The position numbers and the translations under genes are program-made. Of a stretch of 38,828 bases of DNA, positions 14,546 to 23,346 are shown piece after piece. The notes below the pieces were generated by a model that saw nothing but the letters and a program-made list of their open reading frames with translations, ran no database searches and had not been told where the DNA came from. How positions within the stretch are numbered: the stretch's first letter is position 1; every line of letters begins with the position of its first letter. The DNA comes from JAENVT01 sp031430695 (GTDB taxonomy: Bacteria > Actinomycetota > Acidimicrobiia > Acidimicrobiales > Ilumatobacteraceae), in assembly GCA_031430695.1 (NCBI GenBank), contig JANPBZ010000263.1, positions 1 through 38,828 of the forward strand. The letters are read 5' to 3'.

Positions 14546-15412
14546 TCAGCCGACAGCGGCAAGGCTTCCGAGTCGGGCGTCTTCGCCTCCGCCTTGTCGT
14601 TTACGCATGCTGCGCATCACGAGCGCGGCCAATGCGACGGCGCTGAGCGTGAACACCAACATGATGGTGGCGAGGGCGTTGAGCGCAGGAGTGGCGGTCG
14701 CCCGTCCCCCCGAATAGATCTTCATGGGGACAGTCTCCGTCGCGGCCCCCGTCGACAGGAACGACGAGATCACGAAGTCGTCGACAGAACCGGCGAACAC
14801 CACCATCACGCTTGCGAAAATGGCCGGCCCGAGCAGCGGGAGCAGCACCAGGCGCATGGCCTGCAGCCGGTTGGCGCCGAGGTCGCGTGCGGCTTCTTCG
14901 TACTGCGGGCCGATTGCAGCCAATCGACCGCGGACGATGACCACGACGTACGAGATGCTGAACGTGATGTGTCCGAGCAGCTGCCTCGAGAAACCACCCG
15001 GCACGCCCGTGTAGATCTGAGTGAACACCAGGAACAGAGCGACGCCCATCACGATCTCGGGTGTCACCAGTGGAACCAGCATCAGCCCGTTCGAGGCTTT
15101 GGAGAGGCGGCCGCGCCAGCGCTGCAATCCGATGGCCATCATCACCCCGATGGGGGTGGTGAAGATCATGCTGAGCGCAGCCAGCTTGAGCGTGTTCTTC
15201 AGCGGTTGCCGCAAGGTGTCGTCGTGCCACACCGACTGCAACGGGTCGTCGACGTACCAACGCAACGAGGGCGACTGGAACGCCGACCGGCTCTTGCCCG
15301 AGTTGAACGAGATCCGCATCGCAACGAGCACCGGCACCAGTGACCACAGGACGTAGAGCCAGGTGATGGTCGCCAACCCGAACGCTGGGCGGCCGGGACG
15401 GTGGCGTCTCAT
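14546..15412 (-). CDS. potC: ABC importer permease, PotC-type
   Basis: 288 residues with six membrane helices (the first is TITWLYVLWSLVPVLVAM). The permease EAA loop is YEEAARDLGANRLQAMRLVL. The conserved FAGSVDDFVISSFLSTG stretch is typical of PotC. It forms the membrane channel with PotB; its start overlaps the PotB stop by four bases. It is the last gene of the potD-potB-potC series on this strand and converges on potA, ending eight bases away. Confidence 0.9.
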   Translation of the reverse strand: MRRHRPGRPAFGLATITWLYVLWSLVPVLVAMRISFNSGKSRSAFQSPSLRWYVDDPLQSVWHDDTLRQPLKNTLKLAALSMIFTTPIGVMMAIGLQRWRGRLSKASNGLMLVPLVTPEIVMGVALFLVFTQIYTGVPGGFSRQLLGHITFSISYVVVIVRGRLAAIGPQYEEAARDLGANRLQAMRLVLLPLLGPAIFASVMVVFAGSVDDFVISSFLSTGAATETVPMKIYSGGRATATPALNALATIMLVFTLSAVALAALVMRSMRKRQGGGEDARLGSLAAVG

Positions 15413-16326
15413 GTCGCCACCGATCGTTGCGCCCGCACCGTGACCACCAGGTAGTACGTCATCATCACCAGCAACATCGCCGAGAGGATCAGCACCAGCG
15501 ACGCACCCGTCTGTGCCTGGCTACTGCCGCGGAGGTCTCGCTCGATCTGGTTGCCGATCATCTCGGTGCGCGGCGAGCCACTGGAGAGGAACGTGTTGGT
15601 GTAGTAGTCGCCGAACATCGGCAGGACCGTGATGACCGAGGCGGACAACAGGCCCGGCACGGATAGGGGCAACGTGACCCGGCGAAACACTCGAGCGGGC
15701 GAGGCTCCGAGATCGCGACCGGCCTCGAGCAACCCCTTATCGAGGCGCTCGAGTGAGGCATAGAGCGGCAGGATGAAGAACGGGATGTAGCCGTAGACGA
15801 GTCCGATGACGACGGTCGACCAATCACCGTCGAGCCAGTTGCGCGATCCGCCAAGGTGCAACCAACCAAGCAAGCGATTGAAGTAGCCGTCGACCTGTAG
15901 GAGGTTGACCCAGGCCAACATGCGCATCAGGTAGCTGATCCAGAATGGCAGCACGAGCGCGGCCAGCAGCACACCTCGCCAACGGCTGGCGTGTCGAGCG
16001 ACGTAGTAGGCGACCGGATAGCCGATCAGGCAGCACAGCGCCAACGACGTGCCCACGAACGACAGCGTTCGAACCACCACGCCACCGAGATCGCCACCGA
16101 ACACTCTGCCGATGACCTTGTTCATGGCGGAGAAGTCCCACGAGAACGGGCTCCACACCGGGTCGGGGGTGCGCAGGATCGGGTCGACGCGCCCGAACGC
16201 AACGGCGCCTATCGCATAGAACGGCACCACGAACAGCGCAAGCAGCCACGCCACTCCCGGCAGGCTGAGCAGTCCCCAGAACCCGTTGCGGTGTCCGCCC
16301 GGAGCGGCACCGGCAGCGTTGGCCAC
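15409..16326 (-). CDS. potB: ABC importer permease, PotB-type
   Basis: 305 residues with six membrane helices (first GVAWLLALFVVPFYAIGAVA). The EAA loop is LLEAGRDLGASPARVFRRVT, followed by LPLSVPGLLSA. Family members carry amines such as spermidine or putrescine; this protein contacts the ATPase through the EAA loop. It lies three bases after potD and overlaps potC by four, so the three are clearly co-transcribed. Confidence 0.9.
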   Translation of the reverse strand: MANAAGAAPGGHRNGFWGLLSLPGVAWLLALFVVPFYAIGAVAFGRVDPILRTPDPVWSPFSWDFSAMNKVIGRVFGGDLGGVVVRTLSFVGTSLALCCLIGYPVAYYVARHASRWRGVLLAALVLPFWISYLMRMLAWVNLLQVDGYFNRLLGWLHLGGSRNWLDGDWSTVVIGLVYGYIPFFILPLYASLERLDKGLLEAGRDLGASPARVFRRVTLPLSVPGLLSASVITVLPMFGDYYTNTFLSSGSPRTEMIGNQIERDLRGSSQAQTGASLVLILSAMLLVMMTYYLVVTVRAQRSVAT

Positions 16327-16329
16327 TCG

Positions 16330-17484
16330 TCAAGCTCCGGCGCGGAACTTCGACCAGGCGTCGTTCCATAGTGTTTCGACCTCGATGGTCAACGGCAGGT
16401 ATCTCAGCCCGGCGCCGATCTGCTCGTTCGAGAGCACACAAGTGCGCAGCGTCTCTGGAACGAGCCCGGCGTCGATCAACTCCTGTGCGCCGAGCCCCTC
16501 GATGGCGGGTTGATACCCGACGAACCCGAAGTTCTCCTCGGCGTTAGCCCTGTCGAGGATGTGGTCGATGAACAGGTGCGCCAGCACCGGGTTCTTGGCC
16601 TTGCTGAGCACGCACATCGTGTCGTTCTGGATCACCGCGGTCGGGGGTTGCCAATAGGCCAGCACTTCAGGGCCAGTGCCCTCGGGCAGGTTGTACTGCG
16701 CGTTGATCATGTCGCCGCTCCATGTGTGGGCAACGGTGGTCGAGCCCTCCGGCACGGTGTGGTACCCCTCGATATTGACCTTGATGTTCATCGCGTTGGT
16801 CAGCTCACCGAGATCGTTCCCGGCCTGCTCGATAACCGCCGGATCGGACGTGTTGAGATCGGTCAGGCCTTTGCGCAACATCGCCGCAGACAATCCTTCA
16901 CGCGCGTCTTCGAGCAGGGACGTGACGCCTTTGTACTCGGGGTTCCACAGCGTGTCCCACGACACGCTGGCGGCATCGACGCGGTCGGCGCGGAAGCCGA
17001 TGCCGGTGCTGAAGACGGTGTATGGAACCGTGTACGTGCCGCCCTTGTCGTAGTACGGATCTCGCAGCGAGGCTACGACGTTGCCGATGTTGGTGAGATA
17101 GCTCTTGTTGAGCGGCTGGATCAGCCCGGTGTCGACCAGCTTGAACAACGACGTGGTCGAGGCGCTGTGATCGAGGTCGACGTCGATCGCGCCGGAGGCC
17201 AGCTTGGTGATCGCTTCGTCGTCGCTGGTGATGGTGGTGATCTCGACCTTGACGCCATACTTCGACTCGAATGAAGCGACGATGTCGGGGCTGACATAGG
17301 AGTCGTAGTTCAAGATGCGCAGCGGCCCGGCTTCGGGCGCCAGGCCATCCACGATGGAATCGACCTGTTTCTCGGAGCCACCGCCGTCGTCACCACACGC
17401 CTGGAGCAACGGCACACCGCACGCCAGCGCGAGCCCGAGACGAGCCGAGCCTCCGACTACCTGTCGACGAGTAAAGCTCTCCAA
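16330..17484 (-). CDS. potD: ABC importer substrate-binding lipoprotein, PotD-type
   Basis: About 384 residues. The N-terminus has a twin-arginine-like signal (SFTRRQVVGGSARLGLALA) ending in the lipobox LLQAC, so the protein is probably a Tat-exported lipoprotein. The mature part opens with the PotD hallmark PLRILNYDSYVSPDIVASFE and has IDVDLDHSAS and NIGNVVASLRDPYYDKGGT. It binds the amine outside the membrane and delivers it to PotBC. I prefer the TTG at 17484, just after GGGGGAGGA, over the GTG at 17508, which has no ribosome-binding site; the choice is not certain. The ligand (polyamine or a quaternary amine) cannot be told from sequence alone. Confidence 0.88.
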   Translation of the reverse strand: MESFTRRQVVGGSARLGLALACGVPLLQACGDDGGGSEKQVDSIVDGLAPEAGPLRILNYDSYVSPDIVASFESKYGVKVEITTITSDDEAITKLASGAIDVDLDHSASTTSLFKLVDTGLIQPLNKSYLTNIGNVVASLRDPYYDKGGTYTVPYTVFSTGIGFRADRVDAASVSWDTLWNPEYKGVTSLLEDAREGLSAAMLRKGLTDLNTSDPAVIEQAGNDLGELTNAMNIKVNIEGYHTVPEGSTTVAHTWSGDMINAQYNLPEGTGPEVLAYWQPPTAVIQNDTMCVLSKAKNPVLAHLFIDHILDRANAEENFGFVGYQPAIEGLGAQELIDAGLVPETLRTCVLSNEQIGAGLRYLPLTIEVETLWNDAWSKFRAGA

Positions 17485-17515
17485 TGGTCCTCCCCCGGGT
17501 ACGAACACGATCAGG

Positions 17516-18604
17516 TTAGTCGGTCATGTGATTGCGGTACGTGGCGAGGAAATCGACGATCAGATAGTCCTGCGGGGCCAGCACGCCGTGATCGAAATAT
17601 CGTGAAGCGACACCGCGCTGAACGCGCTCTGACACGTCGTAGTCCTGTTTGCCGACCAACTCGCTGAACTCGACGATCTCGCTGGGATCAAAGCCAGGTG
17701 CGTCGATCGTCTCGGCCGCGAACAGATACTCCATCACCACGGTCGTCTCGCCGGCACCCTTCGGAAACATCGACGACACGATCACGCACGTGCCGGTGAC
17801 GTCGATGAACATGTTCGGGAACACCGTTGCCCCGTAGTAGGACTCGGCCTCTTCGACGGGCATGTGCGGCAGCAGCGGAAGGTTCGACCGACCGGTGAGG
17901 CTGAAACTGTTGCCGCGAATGCTGACGCCGCCATCGGGACGGTCCGGATCGACGACCGAACCGGTCCTGTACAACGGAACGATGTCGACCAACTCGGGAT
18001 GCACCCACGAGCAGTGCAGGCACTCCTGATAGTTCTCGACAAGAATCTTCCAGTTGGCTCGCACATCGGTCGACGTGGTGACGGCCGTACGTAGGTCGCC
18101 GAGCTGGAGATGCTCGAAGAGCTCGACCGAATCGAGACCAGCGGCGAACGAATCGCGCAATGGTGTCGGCTCGGGCGAGAGATTGACGAAGACGAAGCCG
18201 TGCCAAACCTCGCACGCGACACTCCACAATGACAACGAATCGCGATCGACCTCATCTGCGGCGAGGTGCGGTGTGCCGATCAAACGGCCGTCGAGCGAGT
18301 ACGTCCAGGCATGGTACGGACAGGTGATTCCGGCCTTCGACCCCGGCCCGCTCTCCTCGCACAATCTCGCGCCGCGGTGGCGGCAGACATTGGCATGGGC
18401 GTGGAGACGACCTTCGCGGTCCTTGACGAGCAGCACACTCTCACCGGCAATGTCGGCGACGAATCGGTCGCCGGGGGCGAGTCGCTCGTCGCGGCAGACG
18501 TAGAACCATGATTGGTGGAAGATGTGGCTTCGCTCCCGGTCGTACACCTCGTCGGACGTGTACTCGCGACCGGTGAGCGTGGAGATGAGCTGGCTCGATG
18601 TCAT
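17516..18604 (-). CDS. Rieske non-heme iron oxygenase, alpha subunit
   Basis: 362 residues starting at ATG 18604, six bases after AGGAG; the longer frame to 18991 is spurious. The Rieske [2Fe-2S] ligands are C74-R-H76 and C95-P-Y-H98. The mononuclear iron site follows in NYQECLHCSWVHPEL (E194, H197, H202). The layout resembles glycine-betaine, choline or carnitine monooxygenase-like subunits more than aromatic dioxygenases. It would hydroxylate or demethylate an amine using O2 and electrons from a reductase, but no reductase or ferredoxin gene is nearby. It lies between potD and an aminotransferase on the same strand, which suggests it acts on the imported amine. Confidence 0.85.
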   Translation of the reverse strand: MTSSQLISTLTGREYTSDEVYDRERSHIFHQSWFYVCRDERLAPGDRFVADIAGESVLLVKDREGRLHAHANVCRHRGARLCEESGPGSKAGITCPYHAWTYSLDGRLIGTPHLAADEVDRDSLSLWSVACEVWHGFVFVNLSPEPTPLRDSFAAGLDSVELFEHLQLGDLRTAVTTSTDVRANWKILVENYQECLHCSWVHPELVDIVPLYRTGSVVDPDRPDGGVSIRGNSFSLTGRSNLPLLPHMPVEEAESYYGATVFPNMFIDVTGTCVIVSSMFPKGAGETTVVMEYLFAAETIDAPGFDPSEIVEFSELVGKQDYDVSERVQRGVASRYFDHGVLAPQDYLIVDFLATYRNHMTD

Positions 18605-18617
18605 GTTTCGCTCCTGC

Positions 18618-20024
18618 TCAGTAGAACCCGCCGGTGGCGTACTCGTGAGAGTGACCATCGGATGAAGCGACCAATTCGGCGAACCGCTCGACGTTGCCGC
18701 AGAACCGGTCGACGTCGGCGTCGGTGTGCTGCGGCGAGATTGTCCACTGCTCGCTCTTGCCCCATGGCGCCATGAAGACGCCGCCGTTGTGCTGCACGAG
18801 GAAGTGCAGGTGGCTGAGCCCGGTGTCGACCGCCAGGAAGTCGCGAAGGTTGCGGGCCGGGGTCGCATTGAACACCAGCGAGCCCTTGAACGAATATGCG
18901 TAGCCATAGCCGGGTACACCGTGGCGCTGCAACCCGGCCATGGATCGATCGAACATCGCCTGCGACCGCACAGCAGCCTGTCGATAGGCATCGTCGGTGA
19001 GCACCTCGGTCAGCATCGCCCGCGCCGCGGCCATCGTCAGGGGGTTGCCGTTGAATGTTCCCACCTGGTCGTAGCGGCCATCGACGATCGCTTCCATCAC
19101 CTCGTGGGTGCCACCAATTGCGCCACACGGAAGACCGCCGCCCAAAGCTTTGGCCAGGCAGACGATGTCGGGCGTGACGCCGAACAGTCCCGTTGCCCCA
19201 CCCGGGTGCACGCTGAGCCCGGTCTTGACCTCGTCGAAGGCCAGCAACACCCCATATCGGCGGGTGAGATGACGAACGCTTTCCAGGTACCCGGCGTCGG
19301 GTGGGATGATGCCCGCGTTCATCATCATCGGCTCCATGATCATCCCGGCAATCGAACCCTGGTTGGCGTGCAGCACACGCTCGAGCGCGTCAAGGTCATT
19401 GAACGGAACTAGGTGCACGAGGTCGGCCATCGCCTGTGGAACACCGGCAGCGGCGACGCGGTACGGGTGATCGGCCGGACCGAGCATGTCGAGGTTGCGC
19501 CATTGCGAAACCATCACTGCGTCGTGATGGCCGTGATAGCTGCCTTCGATCTTGATGATCTCCTTGCGGTTGGTGACAGCACGCATGAGGTGAACGGCGT
19601 CCATCGTCGACTCGGTGCCGGAGTTGTTGTAGCGCCAGAGCGGCAATCCGAACCGGCGTGACAGATTCCGGGCGACGACGATCGAGTCATCGGTGGGCTG
19701 GGCGAAATGGGTGCCTTGGGTGACGCGTCGCTGCACTGCTTCGACGATGGCCGGGTTGGCATGGCCGGCAACCATCACGCCGTACCCGCCGTGCAGGTCG
19801 ACATATTCGGTGCCGTCGACGTCCCAAACGCGCGAACCAACGCCGTGGCTGACCCAGACGGCGGCGGGGCGGGAGATCATCCAGTTCGATGTCGCCCCAC
19901 CAGCGAGCACCTCCGAGGCTTCCTCGCTTCGGGCAATCGATTGAGGCATCCGCGCCAGGAAACGGCGCTCCTCCTCATCGATCAGCGAATCGATGGTCAC
20001 GGTCTTGCTTTCGATGACGGCCAT
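18618..20024 (-). CDS. Class III PLP aminotransferase (GSA-aminomutase-like)
   Basis: 468 residues. PLP contacts include YNNSGTESTMDAVHLMRA (phosphate loop), GSYHGHHDAVM, FDEVKTGL (the Asp that binds the pyridine) and the Schiff-base lysine in CLAKALGGGLPCGAIGG. QVGTFNGNPLTMAAA is typical of glutamate-1-semialdehyde aminomutase relatives. I chose ATG 20024 (AAGGAA upstream); the GTG at 20072 lies inside the operator. It is the first gene of a transcript through the Rieske gene and probably potD-B-C. A transamination step in breakdown of the imported amine is likely. A true hemL role is unlikely given this context. Confidence 0.85.
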   Translation of the reverse strand: MAVIESKTVTIDSLIDEEERRFLARMPQSIARSEEASEVLAGGATSNWMISRPAAVWVSHGVGSRVWDVDGTEYVDLHGGYGVMVAGHANPAIVEAVQRRVTQGTHFAQPTDDSIVVARNLSRRFGLPLWRYNNSGTESTMDAVHLMRAVTNRKEIIKIEGSYHGHHDAVMVSQWRNLDMLGPADHPYRVAAAGVPQAMADLVHLVPFNDLDALERVLHANQGSIAGMIMEPMMMNAGIIPPDAGYLESVRHLTRRYGVLLAFDEVKTGLSVHPGGATGLFGVTPDIVCLAKALGGGLPCGAIGGTHEVMEAIVDGRYDQVGTFNGNPLTMAAARAMLTEVLTDDAYRQAAVRSQAMFDRSMAGLQRHGVPGYGYAYSFKGSLVFNATPARNLRDFLAVDTGLSHLHFLVQHNGGVFMAPWGKSEQWTISPQHTDADVDRFCGNVERFAELVASSDGHSHEYATGGFY

Positions 20025-20068
20025 TGCGGCCACTTCCTTTTCTGTTCCTGACTGCGTCAGCTGCTCGG

Positions 20069-20106
20069 TCACTGACTGACGAGTCAGTGATACTGACTGA
20101 CCAGTC
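20069..20106. promoter_or_regulatory. Tandem TetR-type operator palindromes
   Basis: CACTGACTGACGAGTCAGTG (20070-20089) is an inverted repeat with 8-base arms; one more base pairs on each side. Next to it GACTG-AC-CAGTC (20095-20106) is a second, smaller palindrome sharing the ACTGACTGAC core. The layout resembles TetR-family operators. It is upstream of the aminotransferase-Rieske transcript. No regulator gene is in the window. Confidence 0.6.
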
Positions 20107-20178
20107 TACTCGATCGGCGGGCGACCCGTGAACCCGGCCGCCTCGAGCGTTTCGCCTGCCATGTGCGTTGCGGCCATA

Positions 20179-20197
20179 CTGTGGTCAATGACCACAG
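20179..20197 (+). promoter_or_regulatory. GntR-like palindrome across the start codon
   Basis: CTGTGGTCAATGACCACAG has perfect 9-base arms around one central base and contains the start codon of the next gene (ATG 20188). TGGTC-AAT-GACCA fits the general TGGTnnnACCA look of FadR/GntR operators. Binding there would block transcription or translation directly. Confidence 0.55.
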
Positions 20198-21480
20198 AGA
20201 GTGCTTTTGTGCCGGTGGTGGAACGCATGCGACGCGATACCGCCGACCGCAACCCAACATCGCGCGCCCAGCACGAACGCGCCCGCGCTGTACTTCCCGG
20301 TGGAACTACACGCACGATCCTGCACCACGAGCCGTTCCCGCTCACCTTCGTGAGCGGTGATGGTGGCAACTTGACCGATGCCGACGGCCACACGTACGTC
20401 GACCTCGTCGGCGACTACACCGCGGGTCTGCTCGGCCATTCCGAGCGGCGCGTACACGCCGCAGTCGCAGAGGCGTTGGCCAACAACACCAGTGTCGGAG
20501 GGGTGCATCCCGCCGAGATCCGATTCGCCGAACTGGTCTGCAACCGGTTCGGCCACCAACGAGTGCGTTTCACCAACTCCGGCACGGAAGCCAACCTGAT
20601 GGCAATCACGCTGTCGAGAATCATCACCGGGCGTTCGACCATCATGGTCATGTACGGCGGATATCACGGCGGGGTCTTCTACTACTCGCACGGCAACGCA
20701 CCGTGGAACGTGCCGTTCCCCACGATCGTCGCGCCGTACAACGACCTCGACGGCTGCGAGTCGTTGATCAACGACTACGGCGACGATCTCGCTGCAGTGA
20801 TCGTCGAGCCGATGCTCGGTTCGGGATGCGTTCCCGCCGATGCACGTTTTCTGAGCGGGTTGGCCAATGCCACCCAGCGGGCCGGGGCCGTTCTGATTGC
20901 AGACGAGGTGATGACATCGCGGCACGGCCCGCGCGGACTCGCCGATCTCATGGGCGTGCGCCCCGACATCGCGACGTACGGCAAGTACTTCGCTGGCGGC
21001 TTCTCCTTCGGTGCGTTCGCCGGTCGTGCCGAACTACTCGATCACTTCGACGCTACGAAGCCCGACGCGATTCCGCACGCCGGAACGTTCAACAACAACA
21101 TCGCAACCATGTCGGCCGGTTGTGTCGTGCTGTCGGAGTTGTTCACGTCTGATACCGCGATCACATTGACCGCCCGCGGCGAGGAACTGCGGGCACGAAT
21201 CGACGATGTGTTGCATCAACACAAGTTGCCGCTGACCGTTACGGGATTCGGCTCGATGAATGCGGTGCACGCCCTCGAGCGTCGACCGATGAACGGCGCC
21301 GATCTGCTGGAGCGAGACTCGGCTCTGCAGGAAGCGCTGTTCCTCGCACTTCTACAACGCGGCGTGTACACGGCGCCGCGCGGCAGCCTCAATCTTGGAT
21401 TGGCCGTCACCGATTGGGATCTCGATCACTACCTCAACGCGCTCGATCAGTCACTCGGCGAACTGTCCGAGGTGTTGTAG
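20188..21480 (+). CDS. Second class III PLP aminotransferase
   Basis: 430 residues, divergent from the other aminotransferase and only distantly similar to it. It has the GSA-like N-terminus HERARAVLPGGTTRTILHHE, then FTNSGTEANLMAITLSR, GGYHGGVFYY, IADEVMTSRHG (pyridine Asp), the Schiff-base lysine in TYGKYFAGGFSFGAFAG, and AGTFNNNIATMSAG. The start at ATG 20188 sits in the middle of a GntR-like palindrome; the upstream frame to 20128 is unlikely. It may catalyse a second transamination or an aminomutase step in the same pathway. Its last 34 bases overlap the end of trmB on the other strand. The specific substrate is unknown. Confidence 0.85.
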   Translation: MTTESAFVPVVERMRRDTADRNPTSRAQHERARAVLPGGTTRTILHHEPFPLTFVSGDGGNLTDADGHTYVDLVGDYTAGLLGHSERRVHAAVAEALANNTSVGGVHPAEIRFAELVCNRFGHQRVRFTNSGTEANLMAITLSRIITGRSTIMVMYGGYHGGVFYYSHGNAPWNVPFPTIVAPYNDLDGCESLINDYGDDLAAVIVEPMLGSGCVPADARFLSGLANATQRAGAVLIADEVMTSRHGPRGLADLMGVRPDIATYGKYFAGGFSFGAFAGRAELLDHFDATKPDAIPHAGTFNNNIATMSAGCVVLSELFTSDTAITLTARGEELRARIDDVLHQHKLPLTVTGFGSMNAVHALERRPMNGADLLERDSALQEALFLALLQRGVYTAPRGSLNLGLAVTDWDLDHYLNALDQSLGELSEVL

Positions 21481-22139
21481 ATCAAGTCGACCGACCGGCG
21501 ACCTTCATCGAAGCCGCGTTGCTCGAATCGAGTGATCGGTCGCCACGATGGCCGCTCGACCACTCCCCCGGTGAGTGACGCGGTGGCATCACAGACAGTG
21601 CGCATCTGCTCGGCATAGTCGGCATCGTCGGTTGCCAGGTGCAACGTGCCACCGACGCGCAGGAGCGGCACCAATCGGTCGACGATTTCGGGGCGGATCA
21701 GGCGGCGTCCGCGCTGGCGATGTTTCGGCCACGGATCGGGGAAGAAGACGCGAATGACGGACAGCGACCGTCGGGGAATACGGGCAACAAACTCGGCGGC
21801 GTCGCCTTCGACCACACGAACGTTGGCGAGCCCGCGACCTTCGATTGCCTCGAAAACTGCGGCGACCCCAGGCGTATGCACGTCGACCCCGATCACCTGC
21901 TCGTTTGGACGCGTGTCGGCGAGTTCGATCAAGGCCTCACCGCCGCCGAATCCGACGTCGAGCACGGGCTCGCCGAGGTAGCCGAACACCTCATGAAATG
22001 ACAATTCGGGGCCGTCAGCGGCCATTCCCCACCTGACCGCCGACCGCTCGTACGCCACGATTCGCGCCGGCGACAGGCCGCGGCGGCGAGGCTTGAACGA
22101 CCGCTGCGGGGGATGCTTCACGTCTAGGGGTATCGACAC
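21447..22139 (-). CDS. trmB: tRNA (guanine-46-N7)-methyltransferase
   Basis: About 230 residues. The SAM motif is PVLDVGFGGGEALIELA, followed by VIGVDVHTPGV, and the TrmB hallmark is FFPDPWPKHRQRGRRLIRPE. LHLATDDADYAEQM matches the conserved HxxTD region. The enzyme adds a methyl group to N7 of G46 in the tRNA variable loop. The start is uncertain: GTG 22139 (MSIPLDVKHPPQRSFKPRR) is preferred over TTG 22172, which would intrude on the divergent promoter. Its 3' end overlaps the convergent aminotransferase by 34 bases. Confidence 0.92.
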   Translation of the reverse strand: MSIPLDVKHPPQRSFKPRRRGLSPARIVAYERSAVRWGMAADGPELSFHEVFGYLGEPVLDVGFGGGEALIELADTRPNEQVIGVDVHTPGVAAVFEAIEGRGLANVRVVEGDAAEFVARIPRRSLSVIRVFFPDPWPKHRQRGRRLIRPEIVDRLVPLLRVGGTLHLATDDADYAEQMRTVCDATASLTGGVVERPSWRPITRFEQRGFDEGRRSVDLIYNTSDSSPSD

Positions 22140-22183
22140 GGGACGATGATGATAACCGCGGGAAACGTGCAAGGCTGAAGGTC

Positions 22184-22513
22184 ATGGCGTGGTTGGTCAC
22201 TGAAGGACGAGTGCTGGCCTCCTGCGAATCGGCGACACGGCGGCGGGCCAAAAGTCGCGGGCTCCTGGGGCGCGATGGTATCGAGGGGGCCATGGTCCTG
22301 ACCCACTGCCGTTGGGTGCACACCATCGGCATGCGGTTCGCTCTCGACGTTGCCTACGTCGACGAGAATGGCATCGTCGTCAAGACGGTGCACATGCACC
22401 GTCATCGCATCGGTGCACCGGTGTGGCGGGCGAACATGGTGATCGAGGCACAGGAGGGGGCCTTCGGGCGCTGGGGGCTGCGGGTCGGCGATGTCGTGGA
22501 GGTGCGCGAGTGA
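22184..22513 (+). CDS. DUF192 family protein
   Basis: 109 residues spanning the whole DUF192 domain: ATRRRAKSRGLLGRDGIEGA, then WVHTIGMRFALDVAYVDENG, and GAFGRWGLRVGDVVEV. The CRWVHTIGM segment corresponds to the usual conserved xxxHTxxM core of the domain. Function is not established; most homologues are small secreted or cytosolic proteins. There is no signal peptide here. Its stop overlaps the GTG of rsmI (GTGA), so the two are coupled. Confidence 0.88.
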   Translation: MAWLVTEGRVLASCESATRRRAKSRGLLGRDGIEGAMVLTHCRWVHTIGMRFALDVAYVDENGIVVKTVHMHRHRIGAPVWRANMVIEAQEGAFGRWGLRVGDVVEVRE

Positions 22514-23346
22514 CCGGAACGCTCGTGCTCGTGGCCACACCGATCGGCAACCTGGGTGATCTATCACCTCGCGCGATCGAGACCCTGCAAGGCTCGTCGC
22601 TGATCCTGTGCGAGGACACACGCCACTCCGGAAAGCTGCTGTCGCACGCTGGCATCAGCGGCGTACGGCTGGCCGTGTGCAACGAGCACACCGAGGCCGA
22701 ACGAAGTCGCGATGTGCTGGTGTTGCTCGACGCCGGTGAGACCGTCACACTGGTGACCGATGCCGGTACTCCGGGAATCTCCGATCCAGGATCGCGCCTC
22801 GTGCGCGTCGTACTCGACGGCGGCCACACGGTGTCTGCGGTGCCCGGACCCGCGGCGTTCGTGATGGCTCTGGTCATCAGCGGTTTCGATACGACCCGCT
22901 TCGTCTTCGAGGGGTTCTTGCCGCGATCCGGACGCGAGCGCGCCAGCCGACTCGCTTCAATTGCCCAGGAGCAACGCACGTCGGTGATCTATGAGGCACC
23001 TCACCGCGTCGAGCGCACGGCCAACGACCTCGCCGCGGCGTGCGGAGGTCAGCGGCTGGTGGCTGTAGCCCGTGAGCTGACCAAGATCTACGAATCCGTC
23101 TGGCGCGGCACGCTCGACGATGCGATGACACATCTCCGCGCGACGCCGCCACGCGGCGAGTATGTGGTCGTGTTGCAGGGTGCCCCGTCGCGTGGCGAGG
23201 TCAGCGACGACGAGATCCGAACGGCGCTGCACGTGGCCCTAGCCGGCCACAGCCGGAAGGATGCTGTTGCAACCGTGGTCGGCCAACTCGAGGTGCCCAA
23301 GCGACGCGTCTACGACCTTGCCTTGGCGGTGCGTCACGATGTCTGA
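22510..23346 (+). CDS. rsmI: 16S rRNA (cytidine-1402-2'-O)-methyltransferase
   Basis: 278 residues. The N-terminus LVLVATPIGNLGDLSPRAIE and the stretches CEDTRHSGKLL and LVTDAGTPGISDPGSRLV are signatures of RsmI, followed by VPGPAAFVMAL and FEGFLPRSGRER. The enzyme methylates the 2'-O of C1402 in the 30S decoding centre, with SAM as donor. The start is the GTG at 22510, overlapping the DUF192 stop; the longer frame from 22312 is spurious. It overlaps the next gene by eight bases. Confidence 0.95.
   Translation: MTGTLVLVATPIGNLGDLSPRAIETLQGSSLILCEDTRHSGKLLSHAGISGVRLAVCNEHTEAERSRDVLVLLDAGETVTLVTDAGTPGISDPGSRLVRVVLDGGHTVSAVPGPAAFVMALVISGFDTTRFVFEGFLPRSGRERASRLASIAQEQRTSVIYEAPHRVERTANDLAAACGGQRLVAVARELTKIYESVWRGTLDDAMTHLRATPPRGEYVVVLQGAPSRGEVSDDEIRTALHVALAGHSRKDAVATVVGQLEVPKRRVYDLALAVRHDV

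Noticed and set aside
14468..15343. A 291-codon plus-strand frame across potC
   Set aside because: Low-complexity His/Glu/Arg composition, antisense to a clear permease.
16510..17274. A 254-codon plus-strand frame across potD
   Set aside because: Antisense shadow in high-GC DNA; no motif, and potD is well supported.
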